From Bog-756 sp963704615 (GTDB lineage: Bacteria > Actinomycetota > Acidimicrobiia > Acidimicrobiales > RAAP-2), in the NCBI GenBank assembly GCA_963704615.1, contig OY969923.1:1922001-1986000 (forward strand): DNA of 64,000 nt, read 5' to 3'. Below, in pieces: positions 8,815-17,210 of the stretch. The notes below the pieces were generated by a model that ran no database searches, was not told the DNA's origin, and saw only the letters and a list, made by a program, of their open reading frames with translations. How positions within the stretch are numbered: the first letter of the stretch is position 1; every line of letters begins with the position of its first letter. Position numbers and translations under genes: made by a program.

Positions 8815-10004
8815 CCGATTCTGGGCGCGATGCAGTGATTATCGACGTCGTCCGCACCACGCTGGGCAAGAGGGGTGGTGCGCTGGCCAACTGGCATCCG
8901 GCCGATCTGCTCGGTTTCGCCCTCACCACCCTGGTGGACCGCACCGGGATCGATCCGGCGACGGTCGACGACGTCATTGGGGGATGTGTCACCGAGGTGG
9001 GGGAGCAGAGCACCAACGTCACCCGCAACGCCTGGGTGGCGGCCGGGCTGCCCCAGAGCGTGCCCGCCACTACCGTCGACCGCCAGTGCGGTTCGTCCCA
9101 GCAGGCCATGCACTTCGCCGCCGCCGGGGTCAAGGCCGGTCACTACGACCTGGTGGTGGCCTGCGGGGTGGAGTCGATGAGCCGGGTGCCCCTGGCCTCC
9201 AACGCCCGGGGCGGCACCGGACCCTTCCCCCCGTCCTTCCTCGATGTGATCGACGGCCGCCTGTGGGCCCAATTCCGGGTGGCCCAGGTGCTGGCCGACC
9301 GCTGGGAGATCAGCCGTGAGGAGATGGACGAGTTCTCCCTCGAGAGCCATCGTCGGGCGGCGGCCTCGTGGGACGCGGGCGCCTTCGCCTCCGAGGCGGT
9401 GCCGGTCCCGCTCAAAGGTGAAGACGGCGCCCTCACTGGTGCCCTCCTCACCGAGGACGAGGGCATCCGCCGGAACGGGTCCAAAGAGGCGATGGCGGGA
9501 TTGCCGCCGGCCCAGAACTGGGAGCCCGACACGGCGCCGGACATCACCGCAGGCAACTCGTCCCAGATGACCGACGGGGCCGCGGCCATGCTCATCGCCG
9601 AACGCTCACTGGCCGAAAAGCTGGGCTTGCCCATCCGGGGCCGCTTCGCCCACGCCACGGTGGCCGCCGACGACGCGGCCATCGTGCTATCCGCCCCGGT
9701 GCCCGCCACCCATCGTCTCCTCGAGCGTTCAGGGATGAAGATCGAGCAATTCGACGCCATCGAGTGCAACGAGGCCTTCGCCGCCATCCCCCTCATGTGG
9801 AACCGAGCCTTCGACGCCGATCCCGAGCGCCTCAACCCCTGCGGCGGTGCCATCGCCATCGGACACCCCCTGGGGGCGAGCGGTGTGCGCCTGGCGGCCA
9901 CACTCCTCAACCGCCTGGAGGCCATCGGTGGTCGCTACGGGTTCCAGACCATGTGCGAGGGCGGTGGACAGGCCAACGCCACGGTCATCGAACGACTGAG
10001 CTGA
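8811..10004 (+). CDS. Acetyl-CoA acyltransferase (thiolase)
   Basis: 397 aa, full-length thiolase. Nucleophilic Cys93 lies in DRQCGSSQQAM, the NEAF motif is present, His352 lies in AIGHPLGASG, and the second Cys382 lies in CEGGGQAN. It should cleave a beta-ketoacyl-CoA with free CoA. The GTG start overlaps the LivF stop, with GGAGAGGAG upstream. Coupling to an importer and a CoA-transferase suggests that the imported acid is activated to its CoA ester and finished by thiolysis, as in beta-ketoadipate-like routes. Steroid-type FadA5/FadA6 specificity cannot be excluded. Confidence 0.9.
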   Translation: MTDSGRDAVIIDVVRTTLGKRGGALANWHPADLLGFALTTLVDRTGIDPATVDDVIGGCVTEVGEQSTNVTRNAWVAAGLPQSVPATTVDRQCGSSQQAMHFAAAGVKAGHYDLVVACGVESMSRVPLASNARGGTGPFPPSFLDVIDGRLWAQFRVAQVLADRWEISREEMDEFSLESHRRAAASWDAGAFASEAVPVPLKGEDGALTGALLTEDEGIRRNGSKEAMAGLPPAQNWEPDTAPDITAGNSSQMTDGAAAMLIAERSLAEKLGLPIRGRFAHATVAADDAAIVLSAPVPATHRLLERSGMKIEQFDAIECNEAFAAIPLMWNRAFDADPERLNPCGGAIAIGHPLGASGVRLAATLLNRLEAIGGRYGFQTMCEGGGQANATVIERLS

Positions 10005-10054
10005 CCCCGCCGCGGCCGCGGTTCATCACCGGCAGGTCTGGTCTCCCAGCCGGG

Positions 10055-10864
10055 TCAGCGGTTCTTCCACTTCGGGGTCCGCTTTTCGGCAAAGGCCAGA
10101 GGTCCTTCGACCGCGTCCTCGCTGGAAAAAACCTCCCGGGAGATCTCCGTCTCGATGTGGTAGGCCTCCTTCATGTCGACGGCGAGGCCGCGCAGCACCG
10201 ACTCTTTGGTCTTGCGCACGGCCAGGGGACCGTTGGCGGTGATCCGCTGGGCGTAGTCGAGGGCTCGTTCCATCAGTTCACCGGGAGCGCACACCTCGTT
10301 GACCAGTCCCATGTCATAGACACGGCGAGCCGACACCCGATCAGCGCACAAAAGGAGCTCCATGGCGGCCGGGTAGGGGATCTGGCGGGGGAGTCGTACG
10401 GTGGTGCCGCCCCCGGCGAACAGTCCCCGCTTGGGCTCCATCACCCCGAAGGTGGCGGTGTCGGCCGCCACCCGGAGATCACAGCCACCCAGCATCTCCA
10501 TCCCGCCGGCGACGCACGTCCCGTTGACGGCAGCGATGATCGGTTTGTACAGCCTGACGTTCCTGAGGACGGCTTTGATCCCGTCATCGAGCCGGTAGCC
10601 GTCGATTTCGGCCACACCCTCCTCCTGCATCTTGGCCTGCAGGGTGGTGATCTGGGGGATGTAGGTCTTCAGGTCGGCGCCCACGCAGAAGTCGGGCCCC
10701 ACCCCGGTGATGACCGCCACCCAGGCATCGTCGTCGGCGCCGAACCGGTCCCAGGCCCCACGCAGCTGGGCGAAGTGGTCCATGTCCAAGGAGTTGCGGG
10801 CCTCGGGGCGGTCGATGGTGATCCGGACGATGTGGTCGTCGCCGGCTTGGTAGTGAATGGGCAT
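10055..10864 (-). CDS. Enoyl-CoA hydratase/isomerase (crotonase) family
   Basis: 269 aa. Crotonase blocks are present: FCVGADLK around 59-66 (first oxyanion-hole segment), GTCVAGGMEMLGGCDLRVA around 118-136 (second), then RGLFAGGGTTVRLPRQ. The canonical Glu pair of true hydratases is not obvious in the GLFAGGG segment, a pattern shared by many mycobacterial EchA proteins, so an isomerase, hydrolase or retro-Claisen role is possible. It is 30 bases downstream of the amidohydrolase on the same strand and probably in its operon. Confidence 0.82.
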   Translation of the reverse strand: MPIHYQAGDDHIVRITIDRPEARNSLDMDHFAQLRGAWDRFGADDDAWVAVITGVGPDFCVGADLKTYIPQITTLQAKMQEEGVAEIDGYRLDDGIKAVLRNVRLYKPIIAAVNGTCVAGGMEMLGGCDLRVAADTATFGVMEPKRGLFAGGGTTVRLPRQIPYPAAMELLLCADRVSARRVYDMGLVNEVCAPGELMERALDYAQRITANGPLAVRKTKESVLRGLAVDMKEAYHIETEISREVFSSEDAVEGPLAFAEKRTPKWKNR

Positions 10865-10894
10865 CAGTGTGGTCCTCGGTGGCCGCAGGCGAGC

Positions 10895-12208
10895 TCAGGC
10901 TCGGGCGTCCGGTTCGCCAATGTGTTCGAAGGTGGCCGCGACGGTGGCCAGGTCGACGATGCCCTCTCGGCGGGGAGCCCCGTCTCGCCGACGGGAGACG
11001 ACCGACGTGTCCACGTCAGCCGCCTCGCTCCGCAGGGCCGCCACCGTGCACCGGTCCCGCGGTCGCACCGCGAAGGGATCGAAGCTGAAGTGCCGCATGG
11101 CGTTGACGTGGGTGATCTTGTCGATCTCGTCGTCGGGCACGCCCGACAGGTACTTCATGGCCATCTCCGGGGACTGCGGCCACGTGGAGTCGGAATGGGG
11201 ATAGTCGCACTCCCAGGTGATGTTGTCGATGTTGAGGTAACGGCGGTTGTCCACGCCGAAGGCGTCATCGATGAAGCAGGTGATGATCCGCTCCTTGAAC
11301 AGCTGGCTGGGCAGCTGGTCGCCGAAGTCCTGTCCGGTCCAGGCGTGATGGTGCTGGTAGACGTAGTCGATGCGCTCGAGGGCGTAGGGGATCCAGCCGA
11401 TGCCGCCCTCGGACAGGGCAAAGCGGAGACCCTCGTACTTGCGCAGAACGGGTGACCACAAAAGGTCGGCCGCGGCCTGGACCATGTTCATGGGTTGCAG
11501 GCTGATCATCACGTCGATGGGCGCGTCCGCAGCCGTCATGATCAGCTCCGACGACGATCCGAGGTGCATGCACACCACGGTTCCCTCGTCGGCACAGGCG
11601 GTCCAGAAGGGATCCCAGTGATCGCTGTGCAGGGAGGGCCAACCCAGCTTGGCCGGGTTCTCGGAAAAGGTGACGGCGTGGCACCCGAGACCGGCCATCC
11701 GCTTGACCTCGGCCGCCCCCAGTGCCGGGTCCCAGATCACCGGCAGGGCCAGTGGGATGAAACGGCCGGGTTCGGCGCCGCACCAATCGTGGACGTGCCA
11801 GTCGTTGTAGGCCCGGATCATGGCCAGGGCTTCGTCCGGATCGGTGGCGGCCCGGCGGGCGAACAGCTGGCCGCAGAACTGAGGGAAGGAAGGAAAGCAC
11901 ATCGATCCGAGTACGCCGTTGGCGCTCATGTCGCGGACCCGTTCGTGGACGTCGTAGCAGCCCCGACGCATCTCGTCGAGTGAGCTGGGCTCGATGCCGT
12001 ACTCGTCGGGCGGTCGACCCACCACGGCGTTGAGACCGACGTTGGGGATCTCGCTCCCGTCGTAGTGCCAGAAGTCGGTGCCGTCCGCCCGGTGGACCAG
12101 CTCGGGGGCGCGGTCCTGGTAACGGGGCGGCAGGTGCCCGTCGAACATGCCGGGCGGCTCGATCACGTGGTCGTCCACGCTGACCATGATGAGGTCGTCG
12201 GTTCTCAC
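10895..12208 (-). CDS. Amidohydrolase-2 family metal-dependent hydrolase
   Basis: 437 aa. The chosen GTG gives VRTDDLIMVSVDDHVIEPP and has GAGGGGAGGGA upstream; a longer in-frame reading begins with non-family sequence. Landmarks are SVDDHVIEPP at the N-terminus, ECDYPHSDSTWP with the metal-site Asp, and the terminal HVNAMRHFSFDP. The TIM-barrel family includes decarboxylases and C-C or C-N hydrolases. Paralogues are abundant in actinobacterial lipid and steroid gene clusters, mostly without a known substrate. The 186-bp gap upstream (12209-12394) shows nothing convincing. Confidence 0.8.
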   Translation of the reverse strand: MRTDDLIMVSVDDHVIEPPGMFDGHLPPRYQDRAPELVHRADGTDFWHYDGSEIPNVGLNAVVGRPPDEYGIEPSSLDEMRRGCYDVHERVRDMSANGVLGSMCFPSFPQFCGQLFARRAATDPDEALAMIRAYNDWHVHDWCGAEPGRFIPLALPVIWDPALGAAEVKRMAGLGCHAVTFSENPAKLGWPSLHSDHWDPFWTACADEGTVVCMHLGSSSELIMTAADAPIDVMISLQPMNMVQAAADLLWSPVLRKYEGLRFALSEGGIGWIPYALERIDYVYQHHHAWTGQDFGDQLPSQLFKERIITCFIDDAFGVDNRRYLNIDNITWECDYPHSDSTWPQSPEMAMKYLSGVPDDEIDKITHVNAMRHFSFDPFAVRPRDRCTVAALRSEAADVDTSVVSRRRDGAPRREGIVDLATVAATFEHIGEPDARA

Positions 12209-12394
12209 TGCACTCCCTCCCCTCGGGATCGTGGCGGCCTGCTGTCCGGTCCTCGGGTGGGGCCACTCACCGCGGTCGATGCCCGCACGATGATAGGCGG
12301 GAGCGACAACGGCTGGCGAAACGGAGACCGGGGGCGTACCAAACTCGGCGCAGGCACCCCGCCCAACCGAGCGCAGCCACACCGCTACCGCTGC

Positions 12395-13816
12395 TCACCG
12401 TTGGGCGGTGACGACACCTCGTGGTCCGGTGGTCAGGGTGACGGTGCGTCCGGACAGATCGTCATCGTCGAGCGCGGGCTGCTCCAGCCGGGCGTAAGAA
12501 CGCGAACCGTCGGGTAGGTCGCAGATGAGGGCGGTCCACTCCGGGCCCTCCCGCGAGAAGACCGTGGAGTAGGTGACCACCTGGGCCGGCCCGACGGGCT
12601 CCTCGGCCAGGGGTGTGGTGGGGAGGGGTCGGGACTCCTCTGAGGAGACGAAGGCCCCGGGCTGGGTGGACAGGAGGGCGGCCCGGTGTGTGGTCATGTG
12701 CATCCCGATTCCCGAGACCAGCCCGAGTGAGCCCGGGTCGGAGCGGAGCCTCTCGGTCATGGCGGCCAGGGCGTGGGTGGTGTAGTTGCTGCCCGGTCCT
12801 CCGTGGTAGGGGAGGCCTCCGGTGACGGTCAGGTCGCGGTCGACTTCGATGCCGAGGGCGTCCCGGGCAAAGGACAGCGAGCTGGCGAAGCACGAGTAGA
12901 GGTCGAGATGGGCGACCTGGTCGACGGACACCGCACCCAGCGCCCCGTCCATGGACGCTTTCATCGCCGGGGATCGCCACGGCTCCGGGCGGGTGGCCAT
13001 GGCGGCCGGCTCTTCGGCGCCCCCGGCGCCGCGCAGGTAGACCCGCCGCTCGGCCGGCACCCCCAAGGAGTCGGCCCGGGACTCGGTGGCCACCAGTACC
13101 GCCGCGGCCATGTCGACGTCCATGATGGCCGTCATCAGCTTGGTGTACGGGGTGGCCACCATCCGGTTGGACGGCGAGGGCGTGGTGATGTCGGCGGCGC
13201 GGTGGGCGGTCGGGAACCAGGCGTGGTCGGGTTGGGAGGCGGCCACCTCGCTCATGGCGGCCAGCAGTCGCCCGAGCTCGTCACCGTGATCGACCGGCGA
13301 GCGGCCCAGGTGGACCCGACGCGCCGTGTCGAGGAGGGCAAAGGTCAGGTAGGCCTGGAAGATCCCGTGGCGCGCCTCGTTCCTGTCGATGCTCACGGGG
13401 AAGGGCCGCGGCTCCTCGGGTGGGTGGGACCACGCCGGATCGGGGAGGTGGCGCCGGGTGGCCAAGGCCTCGCCCCCCACCACCAGGGCCAGGTCGAGCT
13501 GGCCGGCGGCCATGGCCGTGGCGGCCTCCGAGACCAGTCGGACGGGGACCGAGCCACCGAGCCCGGAGTAGGCGGACAGGGCCGGATGGGCGCCTAACCG
13601 CTCGGCCAGCCGGCCGCAGGGGTCGTCGTAGTCCCACGACTGGCTGTAGACGACTTGCAGGCTCTGGATGGTCTCGACCGCTCCCGGGCTCCCGGCGTCG
13701 GATGCCGCCGAGCGGGCCAGCGTCTCCCACATGTCCAGTGGCTCGGGTGCCGGCTCGGTGCGCCAGGTGTGTCGGGCCGCGCCGATGATGCACGGCGTCC
13801 GGGGATCGACGGGCAC
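12395..13816 (-). CDS. Thiolase-like protein with C-terminal OB-type domain
   Basis: 473 aa. The GTG start lies one base after the stop of the upstream acyl-CoA dehydrogenase, so the two are coupled. The thiolase fold spans about 1-380, but no standard CxSxxxA nucleophile context or GHPxGASG motif is seen; YTKLMTAIMDVDMAAAVLVATESRA is the recognisable core. The last 80 or so residues (DGSRSYARLEQPALDDDDL...) resemble the extra OB-like domain of thiolase-like type 1 proteins. It may be a retro-aldolase or acyl-CoA-binding protein rather than a classical thiolase. Confidence 0.75.
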   Translation of the reverse strand: MPVDPRTPCIIGAARHTWRTEPAPEPLDMWETLARSAASDAGSPGAVETIQSLQVVYSQSWDYDDPCGRLAERLGAHPALSAYSGLGGSVPVRLVSEAATAMAAGQLDLALVVGGEALATRRHLPDPAWSHPPEEPRPFPVSIDRNEARHGIFQAYLTFALLDTARRVHLGRSPVDHGDELGRLLAAMSEVAASQPDHAWFPTAHRAADITTPSPSNRMVATPYTKLMTAIMDVDMAAAVLVATESRADSLGVPAERRVYLRGAGGAEEPAAMATRPEPWRSPAMKASMDGALGAVSVDQVAHLDLYSCFASSLSFARDALGIEVDRDLTVTGGLPYHGGPGSNYTTHALAAMTERLRSDPGSLGLVSGIGMHMTTHRAALLSTQPGAFVSSEESRPLPTTPLAEEPVGPAQVVTYSTVFSREGPEWTALICDLPDGSRSYARLEQPALDDDDLSGRTVTLTTGPRGVVTAQR

Positions 13817-13817
13817 G

Positions 13818-15029
13818 TCAGGAGAGGCGAGCCTGGCCGGGCAGCTTGATCGCCCGGTCGGCGATGATGTTCTTCTGCACCTCGGTCGAACCACCTCCGA
13901 TGGTGCTGTAGCGCTGGAAGGCGTACAGGCGGGTCCACTTGCCCCGATCGACGGCGTCGGGGCCACCGCGGGCCAGCACCCCGACCGGCCCGAGCAGGTC
14001 CACCGACAGCGCCGCCAGCGTCTGGGCCAGCGTGGACCACTGCAGCTTGGCGAAGGGGACCTCGGGCCAGTTCTTCTCGCCCTTGATGATCTTGCTCAGG
14101 GCCCGCATGGTGAGAAGGCGGGACAGCTCGATGTCGGTCCAGGCTCGGGCCAGCCGCTCGCGGAGGGAGGGGTCCTCCAGGGCGCCGGGGTTGACCGAGC
14201 GGGCCGCGGTGACCATGGCCTGGAGATCGGCAGCCAGCAAGGAGATCTGTCCGGCGATGCCCACCCGCTCGTTGGCCAGGGTGCCCATGGCCACCATCCA
14301 CCCCTCGCCTTCGCCCCCCAGTCGGCTGTCGAGCGGGATGACCGCGTCGTTGAAGAAGACCTCGTTGAACATCTCCTCACCGGCCATGTCACGGATGGGC
14401 CGGGCCTCGATGCCCGGGGTGTGCATGTCGATGATGAAGGCAGTGATGCCCTCGTGCTTGGCCCCGCGTTCGATGGCGGTGGGGTCGGTGCGCAGGAGGA
14501 ACAGGCCCCAGCGGGCCAGGTGGGCCGTGGAGATCCAGATCTTCTGCCCGTTGACCACGTAGGCCTCACCGTCCCAGATGGCGGTGGTCCGGAGGTTGGC
14601 CAGGTCGTTGCCGGCGTCGGGTTCGGAGAAGCCCTGGCACCAGTGATCGGTGGCATCCAGGATCGACGGCAGCCACCGTTCCTTCTGCTCATCGGTGCCC
14701 CAGGCGATGATCATGGGTCCGATCTGCCAGATCCCGTTGGGGTTGAACAGGCCCGGGGTGCGGTACTCGGCCATCACCTCGGAGTAGATGATCCGCTGCA
14801 TGGCGGTGGCATTGCGCCCGCCGTACTCGACCGGCCACCCGATCGCCGCCCACCGGCCCCCGTTGAGCAATCGCTGCCAGGCCGCCCGACGGTGCTGGGA
14901 CTTCTCACCCGACAGCGAGGAGTCGTCGGCCAGCTCCTCGCTGGCCAGAAAAGGCGGCAGGTATTCGTCGAGCCACGCCCGCAACTCGTCGCGGAATGCC
15001 TCGTCTTCGGGAGCCAGTGCAAAGTCCAC
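13818..15029 (-). CDS. Acyl-CoA dehydrogenase
   Basis: 403 aa, full length. FAD/substrate-binding segments are visible: GFSEPDAGNDLANL around 133-146, QKIWISTAHLARWGLF, and the C-terminal IGGGSTEVQKNIIADRAIKLP. It should form a 2,3-enoyl-CoA with electrons passed to FAD. The GTG start has no clear Shine-Dalgarno but lies 8 bases after TAGCCT on the coding strand, consistent with a leaderless mRNA. A second acyl-CoA dehydrogenase is divergent 69 bp away. In steroid degraders such pairs (FadE28/FadE29 type) form mixed tetramers. Confidence 0.9.
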   Translation of the reverse strand: MDFALAPEDEAFRDELRAWLDEYLPPFLASEELADDSSLSGEKSQHRRAAWQRLLNGGRWAAIGWPVEYGGRNATAMQRIIYSEVMAEYRTPGLFNPNGIWQIGPMIIAWGTDEQKERWLPSILDATDHWCQGFSEPDAGNDLANLRTTAIWDGEAYVVNGQKIWISTAHLARWGLFLLRTDPTAIERGAKHEGITAFIIDMHTPGIEARPIRDMAGEEMFNEVFFNDAVIPLDSRLGGEGEGWMVAMGTLANERVGIAGQISLLAADLQAMVTAARSVNPGALEDPSLRERLARAWTDIELSRLLTMRALSKIIKGEKNWPEVPFAKLQWSTLAQTLAALSVDLLGPVGVLARGGPDAVDRGKWTRLYAFQRYSTIGGGSTEVQKNIIADRAIKLPGQARLS

Positions 15030-15037
15030 GGCCAGCG

Positions 15038-15078
15038 AGGCTAGCCGCGTCTTTGTCTACACTGACGGCCGACGTCAG
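15038..15078. promoter_or_regulatory. Divergent promoter region with a 17-bp palindromic operator candidate
   Basis: Leftward -10 box TAGCCT (reverse strand, 15043-15038) and rightward -10 box TACACT (15058-15063) serve the two acyl-CoA dehydrogenases. A perfect inverted repeat CTGACG-N5-CGTCAG (15062-15078) overlaps the rightward -10 and start region. This is where a repressor or activator would act. Confidence 0.55.
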
Positions 15079-15098
15079 CCCGTCTCCTGGAGGCCCCC

Positions 15099-16178
15099 GT
15101 GGATTTCACCTTCGATGCCGAACAACTCGCCCTCCAGGACGTGGCCCGACGAGCTATGGGCGAGGTGGGGGGCGAAACCGTGCGAGCCCTGGCCGACGAT
15201 CCCACCGGGCTCGACCCCGAGCTGTGGGACCGATGGGTGGCCATGGGATGGACCGGCATGCTGGTGCCCGGCGAGGGGGCGGGACTGTTGGAGATGGGCA
15301 TCATCCTCGAGCAGATGGGACGGGTTCCCCTGCCCGGGCCGTTCTTCTCCTCGGCGGTGATGGCCACCCTGGCGGCACGGGCCCTGGGTGCCGATGAGCT
15401 GCTCGGCGGATTGGCGGCCGGTACCGAGCGGGGCACGGTCGCGGTGCAGGAACAAGGGCACGGTCATCCGTTGGCCACCGTCCGGGCCCGAGCCCGCCGC
15501 AAGGGCTCGGGATGGGTGGTCACCGGGACCAAGCCGACGGTGGTCGACGGTCACACCGCCGACTGGGTCATCATGGTGGCGCTGGCCGAGGAGGGGATCC
15601 GCTCCTTTCTCCTGCGGTCGCCGCAGGCCGAACCGGTCCCCGCGCTCGATCCCACCCGTAAGCTCGCCCGGCTGGTGCTGGACGAGCAGCCGGTCGAACC
15701 GCTCGGCCCCCTCGGGGACCAAGCGTCACTGTGGCACCGGGTCCTCGACGACGTGTCGGTGGCCCTGGCCGCCGAGCTGGTCGGTGTGTCCGACCGGGCG
15801 CTGGAGGAGGCCGTGGACTACGCCAAGGTCCGGGTGGTGTTCGATCGACCGATCGCCTCGTTCCAGTCGGTGAAGCACAGGATCGTCGACATGTACCACT
15901 CCCTGGAGATGGCCCGGGCCGGCCTGCACTTCGCCGCGTGGGCCGCCGACACCGACGCCCCCGAGCGCTCCCGGGCGGCGACCATGGCCGCCGCGTACGC
16001 GGCCGAGTCCGCCGTGCGGGTGACCGGCGACAACATCCAGGTCCACGGGGGAGTGGGCTTTACCTGGGGCAACGACGCCCACTTCTTGTTCAAGCGGGCC
16101 AAGCAGAACGAGGTGCTCCTCGGAGGCAGCAGTCAGGAATGGCACCGGCTGGCCGACATGCTGGTCGACAGGGTCTGA
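15099..16178 (+). CDS. Acyl-CoA dehydrogenase, short type
   Basis: 359 aa, about 40 shorter than its divergent partner. It keeps the DFTFDAEQLALQDVARRAM N-terminal helix, the RVVFDRPIASFQSVKHRIVDMY helix and QVHGGVGFTWGNDAHFLFKRAKQ near the C-terminus, but lacks a clear catalytic Glu context. This is typical of one subunit of two-gene acyl-CoA dehydrogenases. The GTG start has GGAGG five bases upstream. It probably works with the 13818-15029 product; that pairing is inferred from divergent placement only. Confidence 0.85.
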   Translation: MDFTFDAEQLALQDVARRAMGEVGGETVRALADDPTGLDPELWDRWVAMGWTGMLVPGEGAGLLEMGIILEQMGRVPLPGPFFSSAVMATLAARALGADELLGGLAAGTERGTVAVQEQGHGHPLATVRARARRKGSGWVVTGTKPTVVDGHTADWVIMVALAEEGIRSFLLRSPQAEPVPALDPTRKLARLVLDEQPVEPLGPLGDQASLWHRVLDDVSVALAAELVGVSDRALEEAVDYAKVRVVFDRPIASFQSVKHRIVDMYHSLEMARAGLHFAAWAADTDAPERSRAATMAAAYAAESAVRVTGDNIQVHGGVGFTWGNDAHFLFKRAKQNEVLLGGSSQEWHRLADMLVDRV

Positions 16179-16233
16179 GATGGCCCGCCGGCCCGGTTGG
16201 GAGGACACCGGCCGGGACGTCACCGGGGGGCCC

Positions 16234-17115
16234 ATGGCCATGGAGTTCCACCTTTTCCTCCCGCAGATGCGTCTCACTCCCGATGCCCTGACCCGGCGGG
16301 CTCAGGCTGCGGAGACCGCCGGCTTCGACGGCCTGGCCCTGATGGACCACCTGGCCCCTCCGGGAGCTCCGGACCAACCCATGTTCGAGGCCGTCACCGC
16401 GGCCACCTGGCTTCTGGCGGTGACCGAGCGTCTGCGACTCGGCCATCTGGTGCTGTGTGACACCTTTCGTCATCCGGCCGTGCTGGCCCGCCAAGCGGTG
16501 ACCCTCGATCACCTGTCGGGCGGTCGCTTCGAGCTGGGGATCGGGACGGGCTCGATGCCGACCGAGATGGCGGCATTCGGGTTCGGTGCTCCCCCGGCCG
16601 CCGACCGCGCCGCCCGGTTGGGGGAGACCCTCGAGCTGTTGCACCGCTTCTGGACCGGTGAGCCGGTCCACTACCAGGGGTCCTATTTCCAGGTCGAGGG
16701 GGTGCGTCAGCTCCCCGTGCCCTTGGGTCGACTTCCCGTGGTGATCGGGGGGACCGGTCCGGCCACCATGGCTCTGGTCGACGGCTATGCCGACTGGTGG
16801 AATGTTCCCGTCCACCAACTGGGCCGGTGGGCCGGGTCCGCCGCCGCTGCCGGACGAGCCCGGGTGTCGGTGCAAGTGCTGGTCACCCTCATCACCGAGG
16901 AGGGTCAGCGCGACCGTGTGGTCGAGCAGGCCGCCCGGCGCTTTGGCCGGATGGGGGAGCGGGGTCACCTGGTCGGCAGCCCGAGCGAGCTGGTACCCCA
17001 GCTGGTCGCCCTGCGGGAGGACGGAGCCGAACGCGTCTACACCTGGTTCACCGACTTCGCCGCGCCGGACAGCCTGGCCGTCTTCGGCCGGGAGGTGATC
17101 GACGCCCTGCGGTGA
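16234..17115 (+). CDS. LLM-class flavin/F420-dependent oxidoreductase
   Basis: 293 aa from the chosen ATG, which has GGGGGG upstream and puts MEFHLFLPQMRL at the N-terminus as usual for the family. An in-frame ATG at 16180 would add 18 atypical residues. Other blocks are GFDGLALMDHLAPPG, LGHLVLCDTFRHPAVLARQAVTLDHLSGGRFELGIGTG (split across the barrel strands) and LPVVIGGTGPATMALV. TIM-barrel luciferase-like enzymes in Actinobacteria usually bind coenzyme F420, which is inferred here. It is probably co-transcribed with the acyl-CoA dehydrogenase directly upstream. Confidence 0.85.
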   Translation: MAMEFHLFLPQMRLTPDALTRRAQAAETAGFDGLALMDHLAPPGAPDQPMFEAVTAATWLLAVTERLRLGHLVLCDTFRHPAVLARQAVTLDHLSGGRFELGIGTGSMPTEMAAFGFGAPPAADRAARLGETLELLHRFWTGEPVHYQGSYFQVEGVRQLPVPLGRLPVVIGGTGPATMALVDGYADWWNVPVHQLGRWAGSAAAAGRARVSVQVLVTLITEEGQRDRVVEQAARRFGRMGERGHLVGSPSELVPQLVALREDGAERVYTWFTDFAAPDSLAVFGREVIDALR

Positions 17116-17117
17116 TC

Positions 17118-17193
17118 CCGCCACCGGCCCACCGGCCCACCGGCCCACGGGCCCACGGGCCGCCGCGACGCCGGGACGCCGGGACGCCGGGAC
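17118..17193. repeat. 8-bp GC-rich tandem repeats between convergent genes
   Basis: Three CCCACCGG-type units grade into two CCCACGGG units, then three GACGCCGG units. Self-complementary CGGCCC/GGGCCG segments could fold into a hairpin and act as a shared terminator for the two convergent genes, but there is no T-run. Confidence 0.6.
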
Positions 17194-17210
17194 CAGTGGG
17201 GTTGCCCGGG

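Noticed and set aside
10010..10021. Perfect 12-bp palindrome CCGCGGCCGCGG between convergent genes as an operator or terminator
   Set aside because: Likely by chance at this GC content; too short for a stable terminator without a loop.
12209..12382. N-terminal extension of the amidohydrolase
   Set aside because: It has no family similarity, and the GTG at 12208 has a strong Shine-Dalgarno.
13817..13966. N-terminal extension of the thiolase-like protein into the acyl-CoA dehydrogenase gene
   Set aside because: It would overlap 50 codons of a well-supported gene in another frame; the GTG at 13816 is one base after that gene's stop.
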